Shown in pieces: positions 1 to 11,459 of a DNA stretch of 62,000 bases. The stretch is from Adiantum capillus-veneris (lineage: Eukaryota; Streptophyta; Polypodiopsida; Polypodiales; Pteridaceae), in the NCBI GenBank assembly GCA_014529385.2, contig CM043968.1, positions 2,012,501 to 2,074,500 of the forward strand, read 5' to 3'. The notes beneath the pieces were generated by a model. It saw only the letters and a program-made list of their open reading frames with translations. It made no database searches and was not told the origin of the DNA. Position 1 is the first letter of the stretch, and each line of letters begins with the position of its first letter. Position numbers and translations under genes: made by a program.

Positions 1-343
1 TAGTACCGGAATGTTTATTGCAAATGGTGTATCTTTATGGCAAGGCACCGATGACTTTACTGTAGAAATCACAATGGTGATAGTGTGATTGACTATATGT
101 TGTTTTTGGAAGCCACTCTAGAATGCATACAAAGCTTTACACTTGGTGAATGGAATCTGGAATCGGATCATAGGATGCTATGTATTGACCTCAAGTGTGG
201 TAAAACACTCGAGCATGCAACCTTCAATCATGATGTGAATCATTTGTACCTACGTCTAGACTTCAAACAAGCACTTATATATGCTAATATGGTGGACCAA
301 ATGTTAAGCATGACAGAGCATCAAGAGATGCCACCATTAAAAT
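1..343 (+). pseudogene. LINE A endonuclease domain, C-terminal part (5' fragment)
   Basis: The frame that is open from about base 67 reads NHNGDSVIDYM and later ESDHRMLCIDL. These match the end of the exonuclease-endonuclease-phosphatase fold used by LINEs to nick target DNA: the D-Y block, then the SDH box with the catalytic histidine. The N-terminal catalytic residues lie upstream of the window. The frame stops at 348-350 only because the gypsy LTR begins at 344; in the ancestral element it continued directly into the frame at 14291. Assignment to the LINE endonuclease family is firm because the continuation is a LINE reverse transcriptase. Confidence 0.8.
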
Positions 344-1923
344 TGTCATAATAATCAATATCTAATTCTCCTAAATGATTTTCTCATATTAAACTGATCA
401 TTTAATGTGGGGAAGTGCCAGGGGAGAAAAAGCTAGAATATTGGTTAAGCTAGCAGACCGGCCACAGTAGGGATCCAAAGGAGGGAAAATAGGGATCCAA
501 AAAGGGGGGCCATCTGCAAAAGAGCCATGTACAACAATGGGCTAAAAAGACCCTAAGGTTCAGCCCATTAAGACTTCCAAAATGCTAAGGTTCCAAAATT
601 CAAAGGTTATGTCCAAAGGTCAACCCTAGGGGAAATTAGATGCTTTGTGTGCAACTAAAAAGTCTTTGCATATCCCTACATGGGAGGGGGCGAGCCCTTC
701 TTCTAGGGGATGAGAGAGAAAGTCACACACACACACACAGGCTCCCTTTACACAAAGGGAATTAGGGACACATGTCAGCTCCCTAGCCCAGATGCCCACA
801 AGGTGTGCCCAATTCCTATTGGATGGCCTTGGAGGTGGACCAATCAGAATTAGGCTAGAGTAAATCTAGTTTATTTAATTTAAAAACACTTAATAAAAGA
901 ACCAATGAGAATTAAGTCTCCTAGAAGACTATTGGACAGTCTCCCAAGGGGTCCAATGAGCATTTAGGAGCCCAATGGCTTGCATGATTCCTATTGGCCA
1001 GGAGGCAAAGGGGTCCAATGAGAGTTTAGTTTAATTATTAAATTACCTAAAGCTCTCACAAAAGGGGAAAGGGGGACACATGTCAGAAGGCTATCACTTA
1101 TGCCATTGGCTTGACTTGGGGAGGTCCAATGGGGAGCCTGCAAGAGCAAATAGCAAGAGGGCTCGCCCAAGAGATAGAGGGGGCTGATTTTTGCAAGGCA
1201 TTATCACACACACACTCACACAATCTCATGTGTGAAGAAAGAGAAGACTATCTCTTCACAAGCTTTAATGGAGAGCTCATCACCTACTCCAAGCTTGTGA
1301 GATAGAAGCCTACATCGACACACTCTTGGCTTGTGGATGCAAATCCAACCAAGAGCCAAGATTCAATGGATGCTCATCTCCTCTACCAAGCTAATTACTA
1401 AGCTAAAGCTATGCTAATATGATTGATTATGTGAGGAGATGTACATCTTTCTTGTAAGATACTCCTTCTTCCTCTCAATCTACTCTCATACCCTGCTAGC
1501 TCTCACCATCTTCGAAGGTGTGTGAGGTCTTGGGTCTGAGAACAGGGATAATTAAATTTGTGTTTACTAAGTGTTTTGCTTAGTGTATGAAGCTTTCATC
1601 TTCATTGCACTAGCTAGTCTTGAAGGAACACAAAGAATTGTATTGTACAATGTCTCTCTTGATGGGAGAAACCATAATACAAAGCCTTTTGGAGGGGGGT
1701 CCGGCTCCATGCAAATCCGGTCCTCAACTATTGTCAATAGCTTAATTTCTCTGTCTTTTGAAAGTATTGTTGATGCTATCTAACTAGGTGTTATGCTTTT
1801 TGTTGCTCTCTCCACCCAAGCACTCTTGTAATTCTCATTAGGAATCTATTCTAAGGAAATGCCCACTATGTTCATGCTAATTTCCGCTACACATAAGATT
1901 TTTTAAGACCATTAAATGTTACA
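344..1923 (+). repeat. 5' LTR of the gypsy element, with a CCAAT-box cluster
   Basis: The LTR is bounded by TG...CA and is followed one base later by the primer binding site. It matches the 3' LTR (7546-9076 plus 14240-14285); the first 210 bases differ at about five positions. Between 812 and 1132 there are about ten CCAAT or ATTGG pentamers, many in the context CCAATGAG. This dense cluster is also present in the other two LTR copies of the family in the window and is likely part of the U3 promoter. A short CA repeat lies near 724. Small open frames inside it (1111-1305, 1571-1783) are not convincing genes. Confidence 0.93.
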
Positions 1924-1924
1924 T

Positions 1925-1936
1925 TGGTATCAGAGC
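1925..1936 (+). other. Primer binding site for initiator tRNA-Met (gypsy element)
   Basis: TGGTATCAGAGC sits one base after the 5' LTR. It is complementary to the 3' end of plant initiator methionine tRNA, the usual primer of plant Ty3/gypsy and Ty1/copia elements. Confidence 0.93.
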
Positions 1937-2327
1937 ACAAGGTTTCTGTTTTCTTGCTCAAGAAGGGAGGTCCTCAAGCTAGCTATAAATGGTTGGTATT
2001 ATTAATTGCCTGTGAGTAAGTAGAATAGGGATTTTTCAGCCTAGCAGTGCGCCTGCCTTTGTGCAGTTAACGGGGCATCACCGTTGAGGGCTACGGTCTT
2101 AAGAGTGGAGTCCTACGGGGCTTGCCTACAGCCTAACCACTATTGAGCTATTAGAAGCTTGACAGGAGCTGGTGTTGTTTTGGTGTCGAAAGACCCTCTC
2201 TTCTATTCCTTGCAATTAATGGTATTCGAGCCACGGGTACAGTAGCTCGAGTGCTTTTTCTAAAGGGGTAAAGAGGGCTTGAAGTGCCAAAGCACACCTA
2301 AAAAGTTTACACCTAAAAGTTGTTAGA

Positions 2328-3896
2328 ATGGCTCACAATAGTAAAGAGAGTGAAATTAATGTTGATAACTTTGATTTTGCTCATGAGCAAGCTACTAATG
2401 ATGCTTCAATGCTTGTTAACTATCTTGTTTCTAGGCTTCAACAAGCCATGGGAAATCCATCTCTCCAAAGTGAAGTGCAACGGCAGCTCCGTGCTCATGG
2501 GATTCTCCAAGCTCATCACCATGACGAGAGAACACCTAGGAAGCCTCCTTGTGAGACTCCCAAAAGAGGTCTCTCTCCGATTCGGGAAGAAGAAGAGAAT
2601 CCATATGAAGGGCTCAAGAATTTACTTCTTGATGATGCATCTCCTTCCCAAAGGAGAACTCAAGAGCCTACACCGAAGGAACGAGAAATAAGTGAGTCTC
2701 CCGCCACCTCGACGAAGATGGCTCTACGAAGACGGCGGGCTAAACGCTCTCCATCACCACCAAAGCGGAGAAGACCATCACACTCTTCTCCACGCCATAA
2801 TTCAAAGAGGGATGATAAAAATCAAGAGAAGAAAAAGGCGAGAAAGAGGACACCCTCTTCTCCATCTTCTTCATCCTCTTCCTCTTATGAAAGTGATGGT
2901 GAAGACAACGAAGATCAAGACAAGAAAAAGGCGAGAAAGAGGTCACCCTCTTCTCCACCTTCTTCAAATTCTTCACCTTCTGAGGAAAGTGATGGTGCAA
3001 CCTTTGAACCATCAAAAAGAAGAGGCCATAGGAAATCCTATGCCGCATGGAAGAGGTCATCCAAGTTGAAGAAATTCAAAGAGGGAGGGAAGAGCATCTC
3101 TTTCCTCACCTATGATGGTACCTTTGGTGCTACGGACAAAGTCTTGGCCTTTATCCAGCAATTTGATGCGGCGTTTGGAGATTAGGGCTTCACGGAGTCC
3201 TCTAAGCTACGCCATGTAGCTATGCACTTTCAAAAGTCCGCCAGACAATGGTGGTCTAGCCTACGAGCCAACGGTGAAGCTCCCCAAACATGGAAAGCTT
3301 TAAGAGCTTCCATTAGGAAGCAGTTTTTGGCCACCGATGCCAAAGACAAAGTACTCACCGAATGGCGAAGCTTAAAGCTCTCTCTCAATGAATCCATCCA
3401 CAAGTATGTAGACAAGTTTTGGGACCTACAACTCAAAGCCACTGTCTTTAAAAAGTTGGATTTTGGAGAGCAAAAGCAACAATTTTGTGTGGGCTTAACT
3501 GAAGAAATGGAGGAGTATGTCAACTCCCAAAGGCCACGTACCATATCGGCAGTAATACACCATACTATGGTGGCCTCACAAATCAATTTCCAAACGGGGG
3601 CTAAAAGAAATAATAAGACCCCGAAAAACAAGGGTTCCAATGAGCCTAAGGGGAAGGACAATTTCCAAAAGTCTCCTAAGGGCAACTCCAACAAAGCTAA
3701 AGAGAAGGGAGTTAACAAAGGTAAGAACAAACTCTCTCCTGAAGAGCTTGAGCGTTATCGCAAGGATAACCGGTGTTTCAAGTGCGGCGAACAATGCGAT
3801 TCTCCTCGAGAGCTTCCTTGGTTGAAATCCAAGAGGAGGAGACTCACCAAACTCATCACAAAGGATCTCCTCTATGCCATGCTTGGGGAAAGGTAA
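2328..3896 (+). pseudogene. gypsy gag (capsid and nucleocapsid), broken
   Basis: The frame from 2328 encodes a serine/arginine/lysine-rich N-terminal half (2690-3050), with two diverged tandem copies of an RKR-SPSSP segment. The retrotransposon Gag core follows, with blocks such as KSARQWWSSL and EWRSLKLSLNESIHKY. An in-frame TAG at 3183-3185 interrupts it between AAFGD and GFTESSKL; the same frame continues to 3896. A zinc knuckle starts at about 3775 as CFKCGEQ but loses its histidine half to a small deletion that also shifts the frame. Without that knuckle the nucleocapsid could not bind RNA normally. Confidence 0.85.
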
Positions 3897-4465
3897 GAGA
3901 ACATGACGCTTTTATTCTCTTTGACCTTGGTTCTACTCACAATTTTATATCTATAGAGTTGGCCACCAAGCTAGGCATACAATCCTACGAGATGGGAGAT
4001 GTCCTACCCGCAGACAGTGCCTTCAAGGGGCAAGAAGATTCAATCACTCCCTTAATCAGGAAATTGAGGCTTCATGTCCAAGTCTATGTGGACAAAGAGG
4101 ACTTCTTTATCTCTCCTCTCAAGCATGAGGATGTAATCCTAGGGGCACCATGGTTTGACCGCCTGACTGCCGATGTTAAATTTCCTGAAAGGAGAATCTC
4201 CTTTAAGTTCAGGGAAAAAGACATGTATATAGATGCTAAGGAAATGGGTAACACTATCCCCATTGTACATACACTAGCTTTCAACAAGTCAATAAAGAGC
4301 TCTATTTCCGTGTACATGATTTTTGTTAAAGATTCTCAAAATGAACCTAATGCTTTAGCAAAAGAAAATAAAAGCAACCAAAAGGAATTAGAGTTATCCA
4401 ATTTTCTCAAGGGGTTTCAAGATGTTTTTATTGACGACATCCCTTGTGAGCTACCTCCTAAATGA
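3773..4465 (+). pseudogene. gypsy aspartic protease region
   Basis: This frame is shifted relative to gag. It reads AFILFDLGSTHNFIS, where D-L-G-S matches the D-S/T-G active site of retroviral-type aspartic proteases with a changed middle residue. The flap and C-terminal part follow, with VILGAPWF, the usual I-L-G block. The protease would cut the Gag-Pol polyprotein. A TGA at 4463-4465 ends the frame just before the reverse transcriptase, which continues in the same frame, so this is a nonsense change within pol rather than a natural end. Confidence 0.8.
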
Positions 4466-6750
4466 GGTAATGATGACCATGCAATTGAACTTCTTCCAGG
4501 AAGTTCACTGCCTAACAAACCTCCTTATAGAGTTTCTCAAGCTCAACAAGAGGAGATTATGCAGCAAGTGCATGAGTTAGTTGACAAGGGCATGGTTAGG
4601 CCTAGCTCATCTCCATTTTGCTCACCGGTGCTATTAGTGCAAAAGAAAGACGGCACATATCGTATGTGTGTCGACTATAGAGCACTAAATGGGATCACTA
4701 TAGGTTTCCCGTTCCACGGGTAGAAGACCTATTTGATAATCTACAAGGATCGACCTACTTCAGTAGGATTGACCTAAAAAGTGGCTATCATCAGATAAGG
4801 ATAGTTGATCAAGATATTGTAAAGACCGCATTTTGCACCACATTTGGTCTTTACGAATACATTGTCATGCCTTTTGGCTTGACCAATGCACCAGCCACAT
4901 TAAACTGCTTGATGGAGAAGCTGTTCCGGCCTCATCGAACCTTCACTACAATGTTCTTTGATGATATTATCATCTACTCTAATTCATTAGACGAACACAA
5001 GCAACACCTCCAGGTAATATTTCAAGTTTTGAGAGAGAATAAACTTTATGCTAATCGAAAGAGAAGTGAATTTTTCTTGCAAGAGATTCAGTATTTAGTT
5101 CACATTATCTCTCAAGATGGCATCCAAATGGATCCATCAAAGTTAGAGGTAATAAAAGGATGGCCTAAACCAAGGAATCTTCATGAATTAAGAAGCTTTA
5201 TAGGTATGTGTGCATACTATAGACGCTTCATAGAAAAGTTCTCACAAATTGCGAGACCATTACATGACCTGACAAAGAAAAGCGTTAGGTATACATGGTC
5301 TGCTAAGGAGAACAATGCTTTCGAAAAGCTTATCTCTCAACCTGTGCTTACACTACCGGATCTCTCAAAACCATTTGAGGTCCAATGTGATGCTTGTGGT
5401 GATTGCCTTGGAGTTGTTTTACTCCAAGAAGGGCACGCCATAGGCTATGAGAGTCGAAGGCTCGACCATGTTAAGCAAGCTCTAGGCATATATGAAAAGG
5501 AACTCCTTGCAGTTCTACATGCCTTAGACTCATGGAAGCACTATTTATTGGGGACTCCTTTCATTCTACGAACGGATCACCAAAGTATTAAGTACTTCAT
5601 GACGCAGACCAAGCTCTCCGACAAACAAATGAGGTGGGAAAAATTCCTTTCGCAATTTCATTTTCATATTGCTCACATTGCTGGCAAGCATAATCAAGTA
5701 GCTGATGCACTCTCAAGACGGCCGAGAGTGAATGCGGTTTCCATAGCAACTCACAATGATCTATCTTCAATGATAGATGAGTACGCTATTGATCCCGATT
5801 TTAGAGATGTGATTTCAGCCCTTGCATTAGGGAAGAAAGAAGAACCATTTACTTTACAAGATGGTTATCTTCTCTATGGCAATAGACTATGCGTTACTAA
5901 CTCACTACGTGAGAAAGTAATGTATGAATCTCATGCTCCACCATATGCGGGGCATAGAGGGATTCGGTCTACCTTAAAGGGAATTGAAACATATTTCTAT
6001 TGGCCTACCATGAAAGTGAACATACAAGAGTATGTTTCTAAATGTGTGGTTTGCCAAAAGACAAAATTTGATAGAGGGAAGCAACTTGGATTGCTTCAAC
6101 CCTTGCCAATCCCTAATTCACCATAGGAGAGCATATCCATGGATTTTATCTTTGGATTGCCTAAGTCTATCCATGGGAATACGGGAATATGGACGATAGT
6201 AGACAGGTTCAATAAACAAGCTCATTTTATACCTCTCAAAAAGACTATCAAAGCCCATCAAATGGAAACCCTCTTCATTTCACAAATTTTCAAGTACCAT
6301 GGCTTGCCAATTTCCATAGTGTCAGATAGAGATCCTAGAATGACCAGTAATTTCTGGAAGGGTCTCTTTGAGAATTTAGGGACAAGGCTAAACTTCTCTT
6401 CGGCCTATCATTCACAAACACAAACGGATGGCCAAAGTGAAATAGCTAACCTAACAATTCTCGATCTACTAAAAGCCTATGTAACGGAAGTAGATCAAAG
6501 ATCCCAATGGGAGAAGTACTTACCCTTAGTGGAGTATGCTTACAATAACATTGTACATACTTCCACGGGAAAAGCACCTTTCGAGGTAATTGAGGGAAGA
6601 TCTTCGCTGCAAATGAGTATAGCCAAGACCTACAAGAATCTTTTCAAAATATTAAGGATGCTATCTCTATCTCACAGCAAAGGCAAAAGGCTGCTGCTGA
6701 CAAGCACAGAAGAGCCCAAGCCTTTAAAGAAAACGATTGGGTCTTGTTAA
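4466..6750 (+). pseudogene. gypsy reverse transcriptase, RNase H and integrase
   Basis: From 4466 the frame holds reverse transcriptase blocks ([19 protein letters not shown], then CVDYRALN). It shifts near 4700-4720 and continues as SRIDLKSGYHQI and MPFGLTNAPAT, with the catalytic box FFDDIIIYS at 4954-4980. RNase H follows, with its acidic residues in QCDACGD, KELLAVLHALD and RTDHQS. The integrase H-H-C-C finger is intact (YAGHRG, CVVCQ). A TAG at 6124-6126 replaces the expected Trp before MDFIFGLP. The integrase core keeps its three acidic residues (MDFIFG, SDRDPR, TDGQSE). The frame is lost again near 6740. The catalytic residues survive, but the frame breaks make it a pseudogene. Confidence 0.92.
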
Positions 6751-7190
6751 AGTTTCCCAAGGCTCGATTAAGGAACACGACGGGCAATAATTCTACGGGC
6801 CACCAAAAGTACTATGCTAAACTAGCAAAAAGGTACTATGGTCCCTTCCAGATTCTTAGGCCAATCAATGAGATGGCCTATCAACTCAAGTTGCCCAATC
6901 ATTGGCTCATACACAATGCTTTCCATGTGAGACTATTAAAGCTTTACAAAGGAGAGCCACCTCAAGAACCAACTATTGAAGACCCACCGGAGATCGAGGA
7001 CCAAGAGGAGGTGCTGCAGCCTGAGTTCATTCTCCAACATGAAGACAAGGTATTAAAAGGCGGTAAGACTATCCGACGATATCTTATTAAGTTTAAGAAT
7101 TATCCTTTTGAAGATGCTAGATGGATGCAAGGCATACAATTAAAGGATAACCTAAACCTTGTTAATGCTTACAATGCTTCCCAAGAGTAA
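6744..7190 (+). pseudogene. gypsy integrase C-terminus with chromodomain
   Basis: The frame begins by a shift from the integrase core. It reads KRYYGPFQILRPI and NHWLIHNAFHVRLLK, the standard C-terminal block of gypsy integrases. A chromodomain follows, with EFILQHEDKVLKGGKTIRRY and IKFKNYPFEDARW. In a canonical chromodomain the W in the W-E pair after the second strand binds methyl-lysine; here the pair reads A-R-W. The stop is at 7188-7190. Its minus-strand relative at 24796-25119 shows the same arrangement. Confidence 0.88.
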
Positions 7191-7545
7191 GAAAATGTAC
7201 AAAATGTTAAAAATGAACAAAGTTTTTGTCTTATAAGACTCTCTTTTTCTTTATTGTGCACAAAAATTAAGTAGTGTGCATGCTTAGATCAAGTTTGCGG
7301 AGACGACGTCTCCCAAACACCAAGTAGAGCTTGTCACTCTACTATGGAAGACTGATAAGACTAATGTGTAGACATGCTTGCGGCAGCCTCAGGCTCTCAA
7401 GCGCCAAATGGACTAGTCATCCATTGTGGAATGATGTCGTAGGGTAACATAGGGATCCTCTACCCGCTAAGAAAAGGACTTATGAATATGCTTTATCTTC
7501 TCTACACCATAGTCGAGGACGACTATGATTTCAAGAGAGAGGTAA
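7191..7545 (+). other. gypsy 3' untranslated region with polypurine tract
   Basis: There is no coding sequence between the chromodomain stop and the 3' LTR. The last bases before the LTR are purine-rich (AAGAGAGAGG at 7533-7542), the expected plus-strand primer. The same tract precedes the LTR of the minus-strand copy at 24328-24345. Confidence 0.7.
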
Positions 7546-9076
7546 TGTCATAATAATCAATATCTACTTCTCCTAAATGATTTTCTCATATTAAACTGAT
7601 CATTTAATGTGGGGAAGTGCCAAGGGAGAAAAAGCTAGAATATTGGTTAAGCTAGCAGACCGGCCACAGTAGGGATCCAAAGGAGGGAAAATAGGGATCC
7701 AAAAGGGGGGCCATCTGCAAAAGCGCCATGTACAACAATGGGTTAAAAAGACCCTAAGGTTCAGCCCATTAAGACTTCCAAAATGCTAAGGTTCCAAAAT
7801 TCAAAGGTTATGTCCAAAGGTCAACCCTAGGGGAAATTGGATGCTTTGTGTGTAACTAAAAAGTATTTGCATATCCCTACATGGGAGGGGGCGAGCCCTT
7901 CTTCTAGGGGATGAGAGAGAAAGTCACACACACACAGAGGCTCCCTTTACACAAAGGGAATTAGGGACACATGTCAGCTCCCTAGCCCAGATGTCCACAA
8001 GGTGTGCCCAATTCCTATTGGATGGCCTTGGAGGTGGACAAATGAGAATTAGGCTAGATTAAATCTAGTTTAATTAATTTAAAAACACTTAATAAAAGAA
8101 CCAATGAGAAAGAAGTCTCCTAGAAGACTATTGGACAGTCTCCCAAGGGGTCCAATGAGCATTCAGGAGCCCAATGGCTTGCATGATTCCTATTGGCCAG
8201 GAGGCAAACGGGTCCAATGAGAGTTTAGTTTAATTATTAAATTACCTAAAGCTCTCACAAAAGGGGAAAGGGGGACACATGTCAGAAGGCTATCACTTAT
8301 GCTGCTTAATAGCCATTGGCTTTGACTTGGGGAGGTCCAATGGGGAGCCTGCAAGAGCAAATAGCAAGAGGGCTCGCCCAAGAGAGAGAGGGGGATGATT
8401 TTTGCAAGGCATTATCACACACACACTCACACAATCGCATGTGTGAAGAAAGAGAAGACTATCTCTTCCCAAGCTTTAATGGAGAGCTCATCACCTACTC
8501 CAAGCTTGTGAGATAGAAGCCTACATCGACACACTCTTGGCTTGTGGATGCAAATCCAACCAAGAGCCAAGCTTCAATGCATGCTCATCTCCTCTACCAA
8601 GCTAAAGCTATGCTAATATGAGTGATTATGTGAGGAGATGTACATCTTTCTCGTAAGATACTCTTTCTTCCTCTCAATCTACTCTCATACCCTGCTAGCT
8701 CTCACCATCTTCGAAGGTGTGTGAGGTCTTGGGTCTGAGAACGGGGATAATTAAAGTTGTGTTTACTAAGTGTTTTTCTTAGTGCATGAAGATTTCATCT
8801 TCATTGCACTATCTAGTCTTGAAGGAACACAAAGAATTGTATTGTACAATGTCTCTCTTGATGGGAGAAACCATAATACAAAGCCTTTTGGAGGGGGGAC
8901 CGACTCCATGAAAATCCGGTCCTCAACTGTTGTCAATAGCTTAATTTCTCTCTCTTTTGAAAGTATTGTTGATGCTATCTAACTAGGTGTTATGATTTTT
9001 GTTGCTCTCTCCGCCCAAGCACTCTTGTAATTCTCATTAGGAATCTATTCTAATGAAATGCCCACTATGTTCATGC
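7546..9076 (+). repeat. 3' LTR of the gypsy element, first part
   Basis: This repeats the 5' LTR from its TGTCATAATAATC start to TTCATGC. There the copia element enters. The remaining 46 bases of the LTR are found after the copia element at 14240-14285. Confidence 0.95.
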
Positions 9077-9398
9077 TGTTGAGATGTCGAGCTCTACACC
9101 TTGAGCTGGCATCCACTACGGGTCTTGGCCGATTACTGCATTTACTCACTGGCACGTTAGGTGACCGACACGGAGGATCTCTGCCAGAGATTCTACAGCT
9201 GGACTACACTTATAGTGCCAGCCTAGTACGCTTCTAGCGAGTTCACACTTAGTGACCGCATGTACATATGTGCTACTTTTCAGCTTTAGCACTTAGTCAT
9301 TTTGTACTCTCCTTTCTGTAAAGAAGAAGAAGAAGCTTTCCATCTCTGTGTGCTTTGTGATTGTCTTGTGTATCTCTCTTGCATCCTCATTCTTTACA
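9077..9398 (+). repeat. copia 5' LTR
   Basis: The 322-bp terminal repeat is bounded by TG and CA and is followed directly by the primer site. It has a 5-bp target duplication on its outer side. Confidence 0.96.
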
Positions 9399-9410
9399 TG
9401 GTATCAGAGC
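9399..9410 (+). other. Primer binding site for initiator tRNA-Met (copia element)
   Basis: TGGTATCAGAGC abuts the 5' LTR. It is the usual tRNA-Met primer site of plant copia elements. Confidence 0.93.
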
Positions 9411-9632
9411 CTGGTGTAGGCAAGAGAGGCTAAGAGAGCAAGAGCATCACAATCCCTTCGTTCGCAATCCACGACCAGATGCCACCATGTTTCTGAACAG
9501 GTCTCCAAAGTGCAGTACACAGAGATTTACTGAACAGGTCTCCAAAGTGTAGTACACAGAGTACCACGATAGCAGGTTCAGCAGATTTGCAGGTTTTTGC
9601 AGATTGCAGCTATTTTGTCTTAGTGCTTCAAG

Positions 9633-10659
9633 ATGTCTGACGGTTTCAGTCAGATTGTTACTGAGAAGCTTGAGAAAAATAACTACCCTGCATGGAAGTT
9701 CAGAATAACAAATTTCCTAAAAGGAAAAGGTTATTGGGACTATGTAGAAGGAGACAATGAAAAGGAACCAGAGATTCCCGAGGCAAATGCTACAGCAGAA
9801 CAAAGGAAATCTTTGAAGGACTGGCAACACAGATGGCATGATGGGCTATCTACAGGATGCTGAAATCCCCGCCATTACATGGAAAAACTTAGGCAGAGTA
9901 TTAGAGGTGAACACCAAGGCCAGGAAGCTTCAACTAAAGTCGGAGCTAAATCAGGTTAAGAGGAACAACCTTTCCATCAATGATTATGCTTTGAAGATCA
10001 AGAGTATCATTGAGGCTCTTGGATCTATGAAAGTCTCAGTGGAAGACGATGACATTGTCCGTGCATGCTTGGATGGTCTAGGAGATGAGTATGTACATTT
10101 TAGGTCTTCCATGAATACAAGAGACGACATCCCCGTGTTCCAAGATTTGATTTCTATGCTTATTCTTGAGGAGAAGAACCTTGACACATCTTCTTCTCAT
10201 GGCAGAAATAATTCTGAACAGGCCTTCTATTCTAACTCCAACAGAGGTAGAGGTAGAGGTCGTGGTCGAGGCAGAAGGGGTTGTAGAGGCCAATTTCTGG
10301 AAGGTCAATCAAATCAAAACAATACAGGTGGCAGGGGAAACCAGTCTCAAGGTAGGGGGAGTCAAAGAGGTCGTGGTGCAGGATCAAGCAGGCAGCAACA
10401 TACTCTAGATAGCAGAGAATGTTGGACTTGTGCTGAAAGAGGTCACATGTCACGTGACTGTCCAAAGGGAAAAGCAAGTGGAAAGAGAGAACAGGGCAAC
10501 TATGCATCTACTAGTAGAGATGCAGATGACAGCAAAAACGAGCGCATATTTGTTATGCAGCATGTAATGAATACAATGACTGCAGAGAATTCCACCCAAG
10601 ATGATGTTTGGTATGTGGATTCAGGTGCCTCTAATCACATGACGTCTCATGGAGAGTAG
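9633..10659 (+). pseudogene. copia Gag, zinc knuckle and start of protease, broken
   Basis: The start at 9633 gives an N-terminus typical of copia Gag (LEKNNYPAWKFRITNFLKG). The frame shifts near 9840 and resumes as the UBN2-type Gag core (LKSELNQVKRNNLSINDYA). A Gly/Arg repeat region follows, then a canonical CX2CX4HX4C knuckle (CWTCAERGHMSRDC, about 10422-10463). The protease active site DSGASNHMT lies near 10618-10644. A TAG at 10657-10659 interrupts the protease; the expected residue here is Trp. Gag would form the particle and package RNA; this copy cannot make the full protein. Confidence 0.88.
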
Positions 10660-10668
10660 TTTAGAGAT

Positions 10669-11459
10669 ATGCGCAAACCAGATGTGTCAGGCTATGTGCA
10701 GACAAGAGATGACACAGCTCACCCCATTGCTCATGTAGGGGACATACCTCTAAATACAAAGAGTGGGAAATCAAAGTACTTAGCATATGTACTTCATGTC
10801 CCAAACATTACAAAGAATCTTGTTTCTGTTGGACAAATGGTTGAGCAAGGTTTGCAGGTTCGCTTCAATCCGAATGGCTGTTATGTAGAAGATTTCCAGA
10901 ATGGCTGTAAGCTGATCACAGAGGGCAAATGTGTGGGCAGAATGTTTACGCTGAATGTAGACCTGCCTGAGGTAAAAGCTACATTATTTGCACAGGGCAC
11001 AGGTGTTGTGGCTGATGTTGACATTTGGCACAAACGCATTGGCCATGTCAATGAGCAGAGATTGCACAGCATGCAATCAAAGCAGATTGTAAAAGGTTTC
11101 CCAAATTCAAGGTGGATGGTATGCATAAAGTGTGTGCAGCATGCCAGTTTGGAAAACAGTCAAAGGACTCATTTCCACATGAGCGCAATGTATGTAAAAA
11201 GCCACTTGAGGTGGTGCACACAGATGTTTGGGGTCCAACTGATACTGCAAGTATACATGGTTGCAGGTATTATGTCTCTTTCATTGATGACCATACAAGG
11301 AAAGTATGGGTCTACTTCATGCGTAACAAAAGTGAAGTGTTTGGTCACTTTCAAGACTTCAAAGTCATGATTGAGAAGGAGACAGATATGCAAATCAAGA
11401 CATGGAGGTCAGATCGAGGGGGAGAGTACTTCTCCAATGATTTTTCATATTTTTTGTGA
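10669..11459 (+). pseudogene. copia protease end, pre-integrase zinc domain and integrase core
   Basis: The frame continues after the TAG with the protease C-terminus (LHVPNITKNLVSVGQ). The GAG-pre-integrase H-H-C-C domain follows (IWHKRIGHVN), with its cysteines (CAACQFGKQ) in another frame after a shift near 11110. The integrase core has the first two catalytic aspartates, in HTDVWGP and WRSDRGGEY. A TGA at 11457-11459 ends the frame in a scrambled stretch before the third catalytic block, which continues in frame at 11460. Confidence 0.85.

Noticed and set aside
2692-3069. Lys/Arg/His-rich frames overlapping gag
   Set aside because: They are alternate frames of the low-complexity Arg/Ser region of the gypsy gag.
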